A DNA stretch of 64,000 nucleotides from Leptasterias polaris (GCA_037783415.1 JAZGTN010000118.1:434001-498000); one strand, 5' to 3'. Counted from the first letter of the stretch, positions 1 through 11,129 are shown. The notes: a model not told the origin generated them from the sequence alone. Translations and numbers: made by a program.

Positions 1-112
1 AGTGTAATGACCTATCAAATTCATGTATATCCCAGACTGGACCATTCCACATATAGGGGGGGTGTCAAGTTCGTTGGTTTTATTTAAGGGCGGAAAAACT
101 ATTTGGTGTGTT

Positions 113-413
113 GTTGACCCTTATTGTACCATTTACCTCGTGGCCCTCCCAGTCCCACTTTACCCCGACGCTCAAAGGTACCAATATTCATATCCACACC
201 ATTTTGTGCATTTCCCGATAATTTTTACATCTAAGTGAATTCGTTCTACCTCCATGCATTATCCTTGATAATTGGACATGGAAAGAAGTAACTCGTATGT
301 AAACATTAATGGGAAATGCACATAAATATGTCTTGGAAGGTGTGGGTATAAATATTGGTACTCTCGAGCGTCGGAGTGTAGTGGGAGGCTGCCACTTGTT
401 TTTTAAGGGTTAA
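113..413. mobile_element. Foldback/MITE-like element with ~115 bp inverted arms
   Basis: The left arm (113-233) and right arm (302-413) are imperfect reverse complements. Shared blocks include the CCGACGCTC region with GGTACCAATATT and the stretch around TGTGCATTTCCC. About 68 bp separate the arms. No coding capacity is visible, so this is read as a non-autonomous DNA-transposon derivative. The outer limits are approximate, because similarity fades near GACCCTTA on the left and TAAGGGTTAA on the right, and I see no clear target duplication. Confidence 0.6.
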
Positions 414-1195
414 GTTTCACGAGTTTATGAGTTTATCTGACATTTCGTGACGCCACTCTTCAGAAAATGAAAGCATGTTACACACCTACACCCATAACAT
501 CACAAAAACACGTATTTATCTTCAATGGCACAAGTTGCGTGGTTCTCGGTGATGACAGAAGGTCGATACACTCAATTTGACTCATGCCAAGTTTAGAGTT
601 CTTTCATCATTCAATCTTTATTCGTCAATCGATCCTTTTCCAATAATATGGTTGACTTTGGGGTTTTCTGCTTGCTTGTCAAGACATTTGATGCCCACAA
701 TGAATCCGTGACGAGTTATTTTTTTATGCGTCACCTTGACACATCGGAATTACTTGTACTTTATTTAAATTATAACCCCATGAGATTCGACGTTGATTAA
801 TAGTGACATAAATGCCAAACATCTTGAGAAATATGCAATCTTGATCGGTGTTTCACAACTTGAGAAATTAAATTTTAAAAGTAGGCCTATCTGAAATAGG
901 ACGCCACCAAGGGGATCATAAAGATGTTTTGATTTAGCGATGAGAAATTCAAAGCCACTTGCAGAAAGATGACCCTGTCTGATAGCTTTTCCCCCAAGGA
1001 GCTCTTAAATGGACAGGCTACACAATCTGTCTCCGGTCAGTTAACACAGAATCGATATACTGACGACTGTAGGTGAATAAACCATAATGTGCGATCTTGA
1101 CACAGTTGCCTGTTGAGGTTCAACCGCAGTAGAAAGAGAACCACTGTTAGCCCTCTTCGTGTCAAGCCAACATTAGTACCAGTCGGCATTTAGAA
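414..1195. other. Unannotated AT-rich stretch
   Basis: No open frame of note, RNA gene or repeat was recognised. One TAGGCCTA palindrome lies at 892-899. Confidence 0.5.
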
Positions 1196-1204
1196 ACTCA
1201 GATT

Positions 1205-1315
1205 ATATACCTAATATATAAAACACAAAACAAACAAATCAACATCAACAACCCGCTCCCTCCCCCCCCAAAAAAAAAAACCCCAACAAACAAACAAACA
1301 AACAAAACAGATAAA
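1205..1315. repeat. Low-complexity AC-rich tract with (AAAC)n and C/A homopolymers
   Basis: The tract is built from AAAC-type tetramers, a run of nine C and a run of ten A. The open frame read from its minus strand is a by-product of low complexity. A reverse-complement-like tract of similar composition occurs near 12500-12650. Confidence 0.7.
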
Positions 1316-1479
1316 GAACTAGACATTAGGTGTTTGTGGACAAACACAGAGCTGTTCCGGTTTTTCTGATTCATAAAATGTTTCAACAATAAACAGGAAA
1401 TCACAAACATTACGACATTATGACATGTGGTTCAGGAGATAGGCCTATGATTATCTCAAATTTTGAGCTTCCTGTTAAG

Positions 1480-1970
1480 ACCGGAAGTAAGGGTCAACAT
1501 GGGGTCCAAGGCTAATCTGCAATGCCCAAGGAGTCTCTAACTGAAAAAAGTTTGAAAATCGGTTGTGTAGTTCTTGAGATATGGTCCCACTTCCGGTTGA
1601 CCCTTTGGTAAAGGTCAACATGGGGTCACGGTTACCCAAGGCTTATCTCCAATGCCCAAGGAGTCTATAACTGAAAATAAATTGAAAATTGGTTTGGTAG
1701 TTCTTGAGATATGGTCCCACTTCCGGTTGACCCGGAAGTAAGGATCAACATGGGGTCGCGGTTACCCAAGGCTAATCTGCAATGCCCAAGGAGTCTATAA
1801 CTGAAAAAAGTTTGAAAATCGGTTGTGTAGATCTTGAGATATGGTCCCACTTCCGGTTGACCCATAGGTAAAGGTCAACATGGGGTCACGGTTTTCCAAG
1901 GCTAATCTGCAATGCCCAAGGAGTATAGAACCGTAAAAGTTTGAAAATAGGTTGTGTAGTTCTTCAGATA
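1480..1970. repeat. Tandem array, four ~122-131 bp units
   Basis: Each unit carries GGTCAACATGGGGTC (starts near 1491, 1613, 1742 and 1873), then CCAAGGCTAATCTGCAATGC, AAGGAGTCTATAACTGAAAA and GAGATATGGTCCCACTTCCG. Spacings are about 122, 129 and 131 bp. Units differ by substitutions and small indels, so the array is not recent. Between units, ACTTCCGG and CCGGAAGT form a short inverted pair (around 1720-1740). The minus-strand open frame across this array is explained by the repeat. Confidence 0.85.
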
Positions 1971-2440
1971 TTACAGAGACAAGTTTGGCTAATTAAAACT
2001 TCACACTGCTATCAAGTGATTAACTAATTAAGAATGTTTGTCAATAACATCTAAGGGTTACTTCTGGGCGAACTGAGATAAGTCCCATTCTTGATAGGCT
2101 TTCACAATACGCGATCAGTATTCCAGAGTAACCAAACAAAAGTAGGTGACTGGACCTAATCAAAAGAGCACAGCGTTGTAGCCACGGTTGTGTTTCGAAT
2201 CACCTAAACGTCACCTAAACGTCACCAAAACGTTTGTGTTTTGTACACTAAAAGAAAAAACGCCTACGACTGACGTCATGATGACGTGACGGAGAATGTT
2301 AGGCTAAAAGGCACAACTACATTACAAGACAAGTCCTTAACTGAAAAAAGTTTGACGATCGGGGGTATACTTTTTGAGATATGGTGCTAACAAGGTTGGC
2401 TAATTAAATATTCACCTCGCTGTGGCTAATTAATTAAGAA
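1971..2440. repeat. Detached, diverged part-copy of the ~125 bp unit
   Basis: A diverged half unit (about 2333-2430) repeats TTAACTGAAAAAAGTTTGA and TTTTGAGATATGG. It is followed by a GGCTAATTAAA...TTCAC...CTAATTAAGAA block that also follows the main array near 1988-2030. The segment between holds a short 13 bp duplication (GTCACCTAAAC type, 2205-2235). The unit plus its downstream block was probably duplicated as one larger segment. Confidence 0.5.
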
Positions 2441-2611
2441 TTTTAACATTTATTACATTTAGAGTTAAGTTTATTTACTAAGCTTCAATTTTATATAATT
2501 ATCTCACTCTTTCGTATTACGCTCTAGGATATTAGCTGTATACAAAAAACGTGTGCAAATGCTATGGGATTTAGGCGGAAACAAAGAATAAGAAAATCTC
2601 GACGAAAACAA

Positions 2612-2643
2612 TAGCTGTTCCGACAGCTAGGTCGGAACAGCTA
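2612..2643. repeat. Perfect short hairpin
   Basis: Two 13 bp arms (TAGCTGTTCCGAC and its exact reverse complement) flank a 6 nt loop, AGCTAG. No associated gene was found, so a terminator or RNA role cannot be claimed. Confidence 0.6.
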
Positions 2644-4740
2644 ATAAAATGCAACAACAATAGCTTCAGCAAAGGCAACAGCAACAGCCATGCAGTCAGG
2701 GGGGAAGGGAGCGAGGGAGAAAGCACAGTGAAGTCCCTAACCCCATTAGTGATGATGTTAATCCTCTATGCCACGGGGAACTTTAAGGAGCTCAAACACT
2801 TCCAAATCCTTGCAAAACTTGTGGTGTTCAATTAATATAAATAGGTGAAACAAGAACTTCAATCAAGATGTGTTTCTATATCCACAGATCCAGAATCAAC
2901 ACCCAAAAGCTGAATGCACCCCGTAGACTCGCTCCATTTCTGAGATTTTTTACTGGGCATTGAGGCAATTAGGTAACCACATAGAGACTGTTCGTTTGGG
3001 GTCCTTTCTCTATTGTCTGAGAAACTGTGGATTGTCTCTTTGCCTTCCCTCTTCCCACAGATATACTATTTTTTTAGTCTTTCTCGTTCCGCTATTGTTT
3101 AAAAGTACTTTTTCTCTAAACCTCTACACCCAACTCCTTCTTTATTTTTCATCCCTTGCGTTTTCTTTGTGATTTCAGCCTTTCTCTCTCTATTTTTCTC
3201 CCCCTTGACTGCTTCTATTACGCCAGAATATGTTTATGTGTGTTTTGTTGCAATTTAGGGTCAAAACATCAGGCCACTAGCTTTTCTTTATTCTACTTCT
3301 CCGTACAAACAAATTAATGTGGGCTAAGGCCATCCAGGGTTAGGCACAAATACATAAAACATATCATCAAAGGATGTCCCATTGATTTTTCAGTGAAGGT
3401 TTTATGATTCATAATTTGTTATCAGCAATAAAGTATGAATAACAATCTTAAGGTCGCGGTCGACTATACCGTCATAGAAATTTAAGCTGGTTGAGTAGAG
3501 TTTGAACATGTTTTGGGCGATGAAATGCAATCATTTTCAGCTTATTGGTAAGTTCTCATCCGAGGGACTGTTGATCCAACTGCCCGTTCTTGTTCTCGTT
3601 TTCCTCTGTAGTATTAAGGCATCTCGCCAAAAGCCATGCTTCCACTCCAGTAGTTGCCTACTTTGGAAAATATTTTCGCCTCTTACATCTTGTTGATAAT
3701 TCCTTTTCATTCCTGATTTTCATTCTCATTTTTGTCATTTGGTATAGAAGTAAACGTGGGTTGAGGTTGAATTGAATAATCTTCGTATAATTATAGAACA
3801 CTTATACGATTTGCATTGTGTTTGACTGGTACACACTACAATCAAGTCATGGGCACGTCCGTAAGCTTATCTGCGTTTTACAGCTAATCTGGACCCATAC
3901 GCAGGAACCAGGCAAATAACTTTAATCCTATAAGCCAATGGATCAGCTTCTTTTTTATCCAGGATTATTGTTTTCAACTGAAAAGATCCCGTCATATTTT
4001 AGTTCTCAAACCGTTACGCATTGCTTGGGGATATAGTGGCAGCTACTTAGAGTAGAGTACTCTCATTGCATTGCTGCAAGGGATATGTGGAGTGACCAAA
4101 CATTGAGACGCCGTGGACTCTAGGCCAAACACTCATCGGTCAGCCCCGGCCAAGGAACGCTAGACAAGTTCCAGTGAATTGTCAACAAGGGCTATTTGCA
4201 CAGATGACGTCTAGCAGCAAACTGCTATTGTACAGCAGGCAGTTTTGACATTTTTACGCTGGAAGGATTACAATCATGACATCGCGTCCTCAATGGGTTT
4301 ATGTCAATGTTTTTGTAATCGCATCAATAAGCACTTTGAAAGTACGAGTGAACCAGTTAAAATGTACCGTATTCACTGTCTTTTAGGTATCTCATCTTAC
4401 TCAGGTTTAAAAACAGGTTAATTTAAGTTACTAAAGAAATATAATCACCATGATTCCACCAAAGTAAGGGTACATTACGGACAAATCACCAAAGTTGTAA
4501 TTTCTTTCGACGATATTTCTGTCATATTTTCAGTACATAATAGCAGACATCGCCTAATGTTAAAGTACACGTGATCCTCTTCAAAGTACATTGAGTTAAA
4601 ACGATTGAACTGTGAACCATGGCATTATGCAGATTCAGAAGAACTATAGACTTTATAAGTTTAATATTGTTCTTATTTTGGTAGAACGTAGGTAGTTCGG
4701 GTTACGGGAATCGCACCCCCCAAAAACAACTTATAATAAA
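2644..4740. other. Unannotated stretch, locally pyrimidine-rich
   Basis: Short CT-rich tracts occur around 3030-3210. Open frames here are short and show no recognisable domain. No RNA gene or repeat family was recognised. Confidence 0.5.
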
Positions 4741-4746
4741 ATAACA

Positions 4747-4766
4747 CTCACACACACACACACACA
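4747..4766. repeat. (CA)n microsatellite
   Basis: About ten CA dinucleotides, followed by A-rich low-complexity sequence. Confidence 0.9.
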
Positions 4767-6091
4767 GAGCACAACAAAAACAACAACAAGAAAATGAAAT
4801 ATACAATTTTTTTAGCAGTGGTGTAACCTGGCAGCTTGCTTTTCAGAGGGCAAGTAAGTGACAAAGACATTTATTTTATTTTATTAATATTAATTAGTTT
4901 TTCAAACTTTTTATTTTTAACGTTTTTGTTTTTCTTTGGGGGGCAATGGACTCCTGTTTTAATATTTTTGTTGTTATTTTTGAAATTGCACACAAGAAGA
5001 AAGAAATAATATAGCAAACTATAGTCTCGGATAATGAATGGTGAAGAGAAATTTTAACGAAATTTCCAAAAATAGGTAGCGGCAAGGGTGATTAGTTATT
5101 GGCCCAGTGGACGGCTCACAATACGATCAATTTTCCTTCTCGCACAACTTCAGGCAATCTCATACAATTTTTTAATTAAACCGTACTGCGCCCGACAAAC
5201 CACTTGGGAGACACCCATTTTCCGTGGTTTGCATATTTGATCAAATTTAGCGCCAAAAACACACGTCTCTTCAGCACTAACGTCACACCTAAGAATAAAA
5301 ACCTCTCGTCTGAAACAACAGGGTCAACCCGAAATCGAGTTTCGGATGGTCATTTTGTCTTGAGCTTTTGGGCAATGACTATTCATTAAAACTAAATTTG
5401 TGGGTTGTTTCGTGACAGCCAGGATGCCCTTCCTGCGTTTTTTAACAGATCGAAATCAAGTTAGTTTATCTAGCCAACGGGACACCAAGTTTGCTTCTTA
5501 CGATAGCGTTGTAATTACATCCACATTAATGTGAAGTGCTACCGGGATGTGGAATTCCTCTTCGGGTACTCTAAATTAACGCTTGAAATAGTTGTATAAA
5601 TCCTTATTTTCTTGTTGCACAACTCGTCTAACGGACGAGAAGCTGTGAACACGTTTATGTCGTAGCATGCTCGACATCTATTGTTAGAGAGTAATACAAG
5701 AACAGCGTCAAACCAGCGAGGTAACATTTTAATGTGAGATTACTGTAACTTCAAACAGTCGTCGTGTCTAGAAGGTACAACGTACTTATCACTGTCGTCT
5801 ATTCTGCTTGATTATACATTTTTCTCACGGCTTTTATTAACATTAATGTGATTACAAATCAGTATCAGCCTGTGGTGAGTATGTCTACAAGTGTGGTTTT
5901 TGCTCGCTTCAACAAGAATGCTCTGCCACAAATCACATCTAGAGATAGAGACTTGAACTGAAAGAACACATGTAGCCTCAGAGGCAATGACAAATCAAGG
6001 AGTAGGTTGGGGAAAATAAATACATTATAATATTACTCCTGAAGAGTCTTGGCAAAGTCTACCTTCATGCGTCTGTATTTAAAAAATTCGT
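4767..6091. other. Unannotated AT-rich stretch
   Basis: CAGTGGTGTAACCTGG near 4817 resembles terminal sequences often seen on hAT-like miniature elements, but no partner terminus was found nearby. No coding region was recognised. Confidence 0.35.
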
Positions 6092-6095
6092 TTCT

Positions 6096-7862
6096 GGGTC
6101 ATTCCATGTCAGACCAACGCACTTTGTTACCTCATGTCTTCCGATTTTGATAAAAATTGCTGTGCTTGTAGGTCCTGATGAGTAATGAATGCACACCAAT
6201 TTGTTGCCCGATCCGACCTACCATGTGGTCAGGGAAGAAACCACAAAAAATTGACATTTTAAGAGTAAAATACCACCCTTTTGGTACAAATATGTCAAAA
6301 CCATGTCAATTTTCATTGAATATATGCAAATTGTATATTAAAATAATGAGAATTGCGTGCTCAAATTAACTCTTTTGTCAAAATTAAATTTTGTGAAAAG
6401 TAGGTCACCGTGACCTTTAATATGTTACCGTGACCTTTGACCCAATTTTTGCAACAATGTATCATTCCGAAAATCAACAAAATGAAAATGACTTGATAGA
6501 GCATGTCTTCCTCTATCAGAATCCACTAAGAAACAATTGGGCTCTTCAAAATTTACAACTTTATGACTATTTTTGTACGAATGGTAGGTTAAAAAGTAGT
6601 CAATTTATATACTTTACATTATAAATCCACCAACACAACTCACTCTTCTGTTTCTAAAGTTACTAAAATTAAACTAGATTTGTAAATGTATAAAGTACAA
6701 AGCCAGAACAAGCTAAATTCTACCTTCTGATTTCAAGAAAACTGTCTCATCAGAATATCTGGCCTTTGAGTTGTGCTAACACTAAAGCCCTGCACTATAT
6801 CTTTGTTATTGACTGGACAAATAATTCATGCATCAGTCAACACACAAGACATGCAATTTAGCATCATGCAATGGTAATTGGTATATAATTCAAGTTCTTC
6901 ACTGATTCTACACCAGTTGGGGAATTTTTGCTCAAAGACAGTCTTCTCTTTGGACTGGTTGAAACAATGTCTCAGTCTCAAAGCCTGAATGAAGTATGTT
7001 CTGATGACACTGAGCATTATCTGCACCCGCACGATGAGGAATTACAATGTCTGCATTATTTCGTATTCCAAATGCGCTCGTGGGCCCACCCCCTCAAAGG
7101 TTGTCAATTTGTTTGTTTGTTTTTTTTGTCATATTTTTACAATCCTCTAAAGAAATTTGAAGGAAAAAATTGAGCCCCCCCCCAAAAAAAGAAGCCAAAT
7201 CCTGGGTACGCCACTGCTGATAATTTAAAGTATGATTCTGGTTCGACCACATCACCCCTCAACATGAGAAATTACCCAACCAAGAATAATTTTAGTAACA
7301 ATTGAAACAGAACAGTAAGTTGTGTTAGTGAATTTCTAATGTTAAGTTTATAAATTGACTAATTTGTAACCTACCAACTGTACAAAAATAGTCATAAAGT
7401 TGTGAATTTTGAAGACCCCAATTTTTTCTTAGTGGATTCTGATAGAGGAAGACATGTTCTAACCAGTCATTTTAATTTCGTTGTTTTTCGGAATGATACA
7501 TTATTAAAAAAATTGGGTCAAAGGTCACGATAACATATTAAAGGTCAAAGTGACCTACTTTTCACAACATTTATTTTTGACAAAAGAATTGATTTGAGCA
7601 TGCAATTCGCATTATTTTAATACCAAATTTGCATATATTTGATGAAAATTAACATGGTTATGACATATTTGTACTAAAAGGGTGGTATTTTACTCTAAAA
7701 ATGTCAGGTTTTTGTGGTTTCTGCCCTGACCACATGGTAGGTCGGATCGGGCTAAAAATTGGTGTGCATTCATTGCTCATTAGGACCTACAAGCACAGCA
7801 ATTTTTATCAAAATCGGAAGACATGAGGTAAAAAAGTGCGTTGGTCTGACATGGAATGACCC
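6096..7862. mobile_element. 1.77 kb foldback transposon with ~550 bp inverted arms
   Basis: The left arm (6096 to ~6650) and right arm (~7305 to 7862) are reverse complements at high identity with small indels. They start GGGTCATTCCATGTCAGACC and end with its complement. TTCT lies immediately outside both ends (6092-6095 and 7863-7866), consistent with a 4 bp target duplication. Each arm contains GTGACCT-type motifs. The ~650 bp centre has only short open frames, and nothing like a transposase was recognised. CCTGGGTACGCCACTGCT near 7203 resembles an hAT-type end and may mark an older nested insertion. It is read as a non-autonomous element; superfamily unassigned. Confidence 0.8.
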
Positions 7863-7866
7863 TTCT

Positions 7867-8307
7867 GTGTTATTTTGTATTTAATATTATTATTGTTTTA
7901 TTTTTCTTCTGTGATTGTTTATGTGTTTTTGTTGTTGTTTTTTCCCTGAGCATTTTGCAACCAATTTCACTGCATCATACTGAATGCGTCTCACAAAATC
8001 TGCCGGCCTCAATTTAACATTAAAAAGTCTCTCTGACAACTTAGTCAACATAACGACACTAGTTAAATTTTCCCACATGAACAATAAAGCTGAAACAAGT
8101 CTGAAGAGCAGTCGAGTCCATTATCGTCATATCAAGGTAAATAAACCCTAAAGTCAACAACCATCAATATTGCTGAGTTACGTGAAGAAAACTTCATTGG
8201 CAAATGTTTACCGTCTATCTCGTCATCATGACATGAATTGTCGCTCCTTTCATTTAAGCGAACTTAATCACTATCTAGCCAATAAACCCGTGGAGAGAAG
8301 ACAATAA
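7867..8307. other. Unannotated stretch
   Basis: AT-rich sequence without a recognisable gene or repeat. Confidence 0.5.
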
Positions 8308-8500
8308 ATGAAGTTTCAGTTTTAGATGTGGGAGAAAAACCTAGAGAATTATTCCAGGGAAAACCCACGCAATCGGGCAGGGACTGAAAACCCAATCCAC
8401 ATAGTGCCCTTGGTGATGGGATTCGAAACGGTGTCCTAGAGGTTGAAGGCGAGGCAAGATACCACTACACCAACCTGACTGCTCACTGAGGAAGATAAGC
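8308..8500 (-). mobile_element. tRNA-derived SINE, family 1, copy A
   Basis: On the minus strand the head carries a polymerase III A-box-like stretch (TTGGTGTAGTGGTATCTTGC) and a B-box-like stretch (GTTTCGAATCCC). A body containing TTTTCAGTCCC and GCGTGGGTTTTCCC follows. The same head and body recur at 28736-28920 in the same orientation. SINEs are transcribed by RNA polymerase III and copied with LINE enzymes (family knowledge). No terminal duplication was identified. Confidence 0.7.
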
Positions 8501-8684
8501 GTCAGCTTAGAGCTTTTCCTACCAAACAACAATACAATATTTTGCAATTATCCAAGAACTGTTCACGAAAACATGCCAGGAACACAACCTTGAATGCATA
8601 CATCATTCAATCTTAACTATTTGTGGTGGGTCTTAGTCGTAATTTTTGGCTTCAGCTAAAGGAACTGAAGAAATCCATTCAAAC

Positions 8685-8760
8685 CGGAGGTCGTTGGTTC
8701 AAATCCCGCTCTAGTCAATTTGTCTTTGTTCAACCCAAAATCATTACAAAATTTACCTAG
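8685..8760 (+). mobile_element. Fragment of tRNA-derived SINE, family 2
   Basis: A B-box-like block (GGTTCAAATCCCGCTCTAGTC) is followed by a body reading TTTGTTCAACCCAAAATC. Close relatives of the B-box block occur at about 24080-24130 (minus strand) and 60375-60400 (plus strand). The A-box half is missing or decayed. Confidence 0.55.
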
Positions 8761-9580
8761 TCAGTTTCCCTTGTGGTTTATTATTTGAAATCCATTTTCC
8801 TGATACTGGCGTGGTTAGGTTTTATCGAGGGAAGAAGTAGGCACTCAAGAGATGCCTAATTTGTCTTATTCTGAGGCGTAGTTTTATTTCAAGTTTTAAT
8901 TGTCTTTGTTGTACTTTCTTTATCTGTTATTAACTCTAAACTAATAGTTGTCTTCCTGTTTTTAATGTTCTTGTCCTTTTGTTAATGTACGAATCGTGAA
9001 AGATACCGCCCAAGGGTCTCTAAACGGAGAGTGTACATAGAGTAAAGCAATCTAGCCAAACCCGTAGATAGACTGACAATGCTCGCAGAAGCAGGAGCAG
9101 TTTTGTCACCAAGATTGCCTTTGGCGTTCTTTTCACAATTCCGAACGGGGCAATTAAGAGAAGAAGAAAAACTTAGAGCCGTGATGACTGTCTGACAATT
9201 TAACAAGTCAGTCCGTCATGGCCACAGTCTCAAGTCCCACTCAACATTCCATCTGTAATTCAAGGTACTTGTAAAGTGGAAATGATATGAATAGGGGAAA
9301 GAAGATAAGTACAGACAAGATAATACTCTTAGCAGGTGTTTTAGACTACATTAGTGGTTTTAGGTTTGTTTGTTTTTTGGTTTTTTACTGCTGCAGTGAT
9401 TAACCATATGAAGAGGATGCAACGATAATACTATAGCCTCTTCACCATCATTGAATAAAGTAGGTCCAGTATGGAAAAACGGTTATTGACCTGCCCTGGA
9501 TGCAATCTTTAAGTAAAGTGTCTGGACCATGCTAATATACAGCACTGGCAATGTTCACGTTGTCGTTGCTGTAGGTAAGG
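8761..9580. other. Unannotated stretch
   Basis: No feature recognised. It ends at the CAAAAC target copy (9581-9586) of the following element. Confidence 0.5.
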
Positions 9581-9624
9581 CAAAACTATGGTGGCCCTGA
9601 AGGGACATCGCATATCGCATACGT

Positions 9625-9960
9625 GTGCGCACACGTATGCAATGTCGTGAAACAATTCGCGAATATGTGCGCACACGTATGCAATGTCGTGAAACAAATC
9701 GCGAATATGTGCGCACACGTATGCAATGTCGTGAAACAATTCGCGAATGTGTGCGCACACGTATGCAATGTCGTGAAACAATTCGCGAATATGTGCGCAC
9801 ACGTATGCAATGTCGTGAAACAATTCGCGAATATGTGCGCACACGTATGCAATGTCGTGAAACAAATCGCGAATATGTGCGCACACGTATGCAATGTCGT
9901 GAAACAAATCGCGAATATGTGCGCACACGTATGCAATGTCGTGAAACAAATCGCGAATGT
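9625..9960. repeat. 42 bp tandem array, eight units (left arm)
   Basis: Units begin at 9625, 9667, 9709, 9751, 9793, 9835, 9877 and 9919. Each contains two palindromic cores, GTGCGCAC and, with small variation, TTCGCGAA, joined by ATGCAATGTCGTGAAACAA. The variable bases are AATTC/AAATC and ATAT/ATGT. The alternating CGTGTGCGCACACG stretch has Z-DNA-prone composition. Confidence 0.95.
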
Positions 9961-10284
9961 GTGCGCACACGAGTGCGAATATATTTGCAATGTCGTGAAC
10001 GTTTATTGCATACCAAGTTGCATACCTTTGGGATGATGTCATAGTTGCAGACAATTTGTTAGAGACCTAGGGAGTACGTGGCGCTACAGTCAGGCTCCTG
10101 TAAGCATGGCTAAAAGAAATACGCCACCCGCCTCGCTTGCCTCACAACAATGACTACCGCTGCAATGACTACCGCTAATCTCACTGTAGGCAAGAAACCC
10201 CCCAGATCATTAGACATTTTATTCAAAGGTATGCAACTTGGTATGCAATAAACGTTCACGACATTGCAAATATATTTGCAGACG

Positions 10285-10505
10285 TGTGCGCACATATTCG
10301 CGAATTGTTTCACGACATTGCATACCGTGTGCGCACACATTCGCGATTTGTTTCACGACATTGCATACGTGTGCGCACACATTCGCGATTTGTTTCACGA
10401 CATTGCGTACGTGTGCGCACATATTCGCGAATTGTTTCACGACATTGCATACGTGTGCGCACATATTCGCGAATTGTTTCACGACATTGCATACGTGTGC
10501 GCACA
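10285..10505. repeat. 42 bp tandem array, five inverted units (right arm)
   Basis: The same 42 bp unit lies in inverted orientation. One unit carries a one-base insertion and one has a T-to-C change in GTATGC. The order of variants partly mirrors the left arm, in which the inner units carry AAATC. Confidence 0.9.
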
Positions 10506-10596
10506 CGTATGCGATATGCGATGTCCCTTCAGGGCCACCATACAAAACTGTTTGAACCAAGATAAGTTCAGGTACATCGCAGAGGATTGAGGGACA

Positions 10597-10816
10597 CACT
10601 GCAAAAACTGGGTTGTTAAAGTTGACACCATAGGTGTCGTCACGACGTCACCTATAGATACAAAAACAAATCAAAATTTAAATTTGTGAGTGTTAAAACA
10701 ACACTAATTTCTGCCAAAACAAGTACATTGGTGTTATTTGTACACCCTATGATGTTGATTTTGATTCTCTCTCCGGTATCTATGGTGTCAACTTGAACAT
10801 CCTAGCTTTTGCAGTG
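10597..10816. mobile_element. 220 bp miniature inverted-repeat element
   Basis: The terminal 36 bp (starting CACTGCAAAA and reaching GTTGACACCATA) match the inverted other end at 32 of 36 positions. A TAGGTGTCGTCACGACGTCACCTA stretch just inside the left terminus is itself a near-palindrome containing a CRE-like GACGTCA. It has no coding capacity. It starts about 50 bp after the satellite-bearing element. Confidence 0.75.
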
Positions 10817-11127
10817 TAACTGAAGCTACTTTTGAACAAGGTACATCATTCAATGTCGGCACATCTGCACTTTACATAAGGGATGAACTGCGGCTCAAAC
10901 ACTAATGAGTTATTCAAAGATGAAGCATTGGTAAATTTCATGATATTGGCTACAAATTGTTTAAGTACCACAAACATTTACCAAATAACACAGGCTAACA
11001 ACTGTCCATTACAACAAGTACAGGATAATTTCAGTACTAGGAAACAAGCGGCAAGGGATTGATGCAAAGCAATTCCACACTTTTGCTAAAACATGATCCT
11101 TTTTGGCATCTTTTTAAAGCACACATG
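10817..11127. other. Unannotated stretch
   Basis: No feature recognised. Confidence 0.5.
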
Positions 11128-11129
11128 TC

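Larger units (their letters stand above)
9587..10542. mobile_element. Satellite-bearing foldback element (42 bp units in both arms)
   Basis: The ends are perfect inverted repeats starting TATGGTGGCCCTGAAGGGAC, with CAAAAC immediately outside both (9581-9586 and 10543-10548). The left arm (9587-10030) holds eight 42 bp units plus a diverged terminal unit. The right arm (10224-10542) holds five plus the same diverged terminal unit, inverted. The arms differ by 125 bp, almost exactly three units. The unique centre (10031-10223) has no recognisable coding sequence and a small ACTACCGCT duplication. Because 42 is divisible by three and the unit lacks stops, open frames appear on both strands. These are not genes. 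The element is read as non-autonomous; superfamily unknown. Confidence 0.85.

Noticed and set aside
4817..7218. A transposon bounded by CAGTGGTGTAACCTGG (4817) and the inverted CCTGGGTACGCCACTG (7203)
   Set aside because: The similarity is short, the ends differ, no target duplication was found, and such a unit would partly overlap the well-defined element at 6096-7862.
9625..9960. CRISPR-like array
   Set aside because: The units are direct tandem copies without unique spacers, inside a transposon-like inverted structure in a eukaryotic sequence.
9509..10599. Up to ten overlapping open frames on both strands with 14-residue repeats
   Set aside because: They are produced by the 42 bp repeat, which has a length divisible by three and no stops. 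They overlap in opposite strands and several frames and have no recognisable start context.
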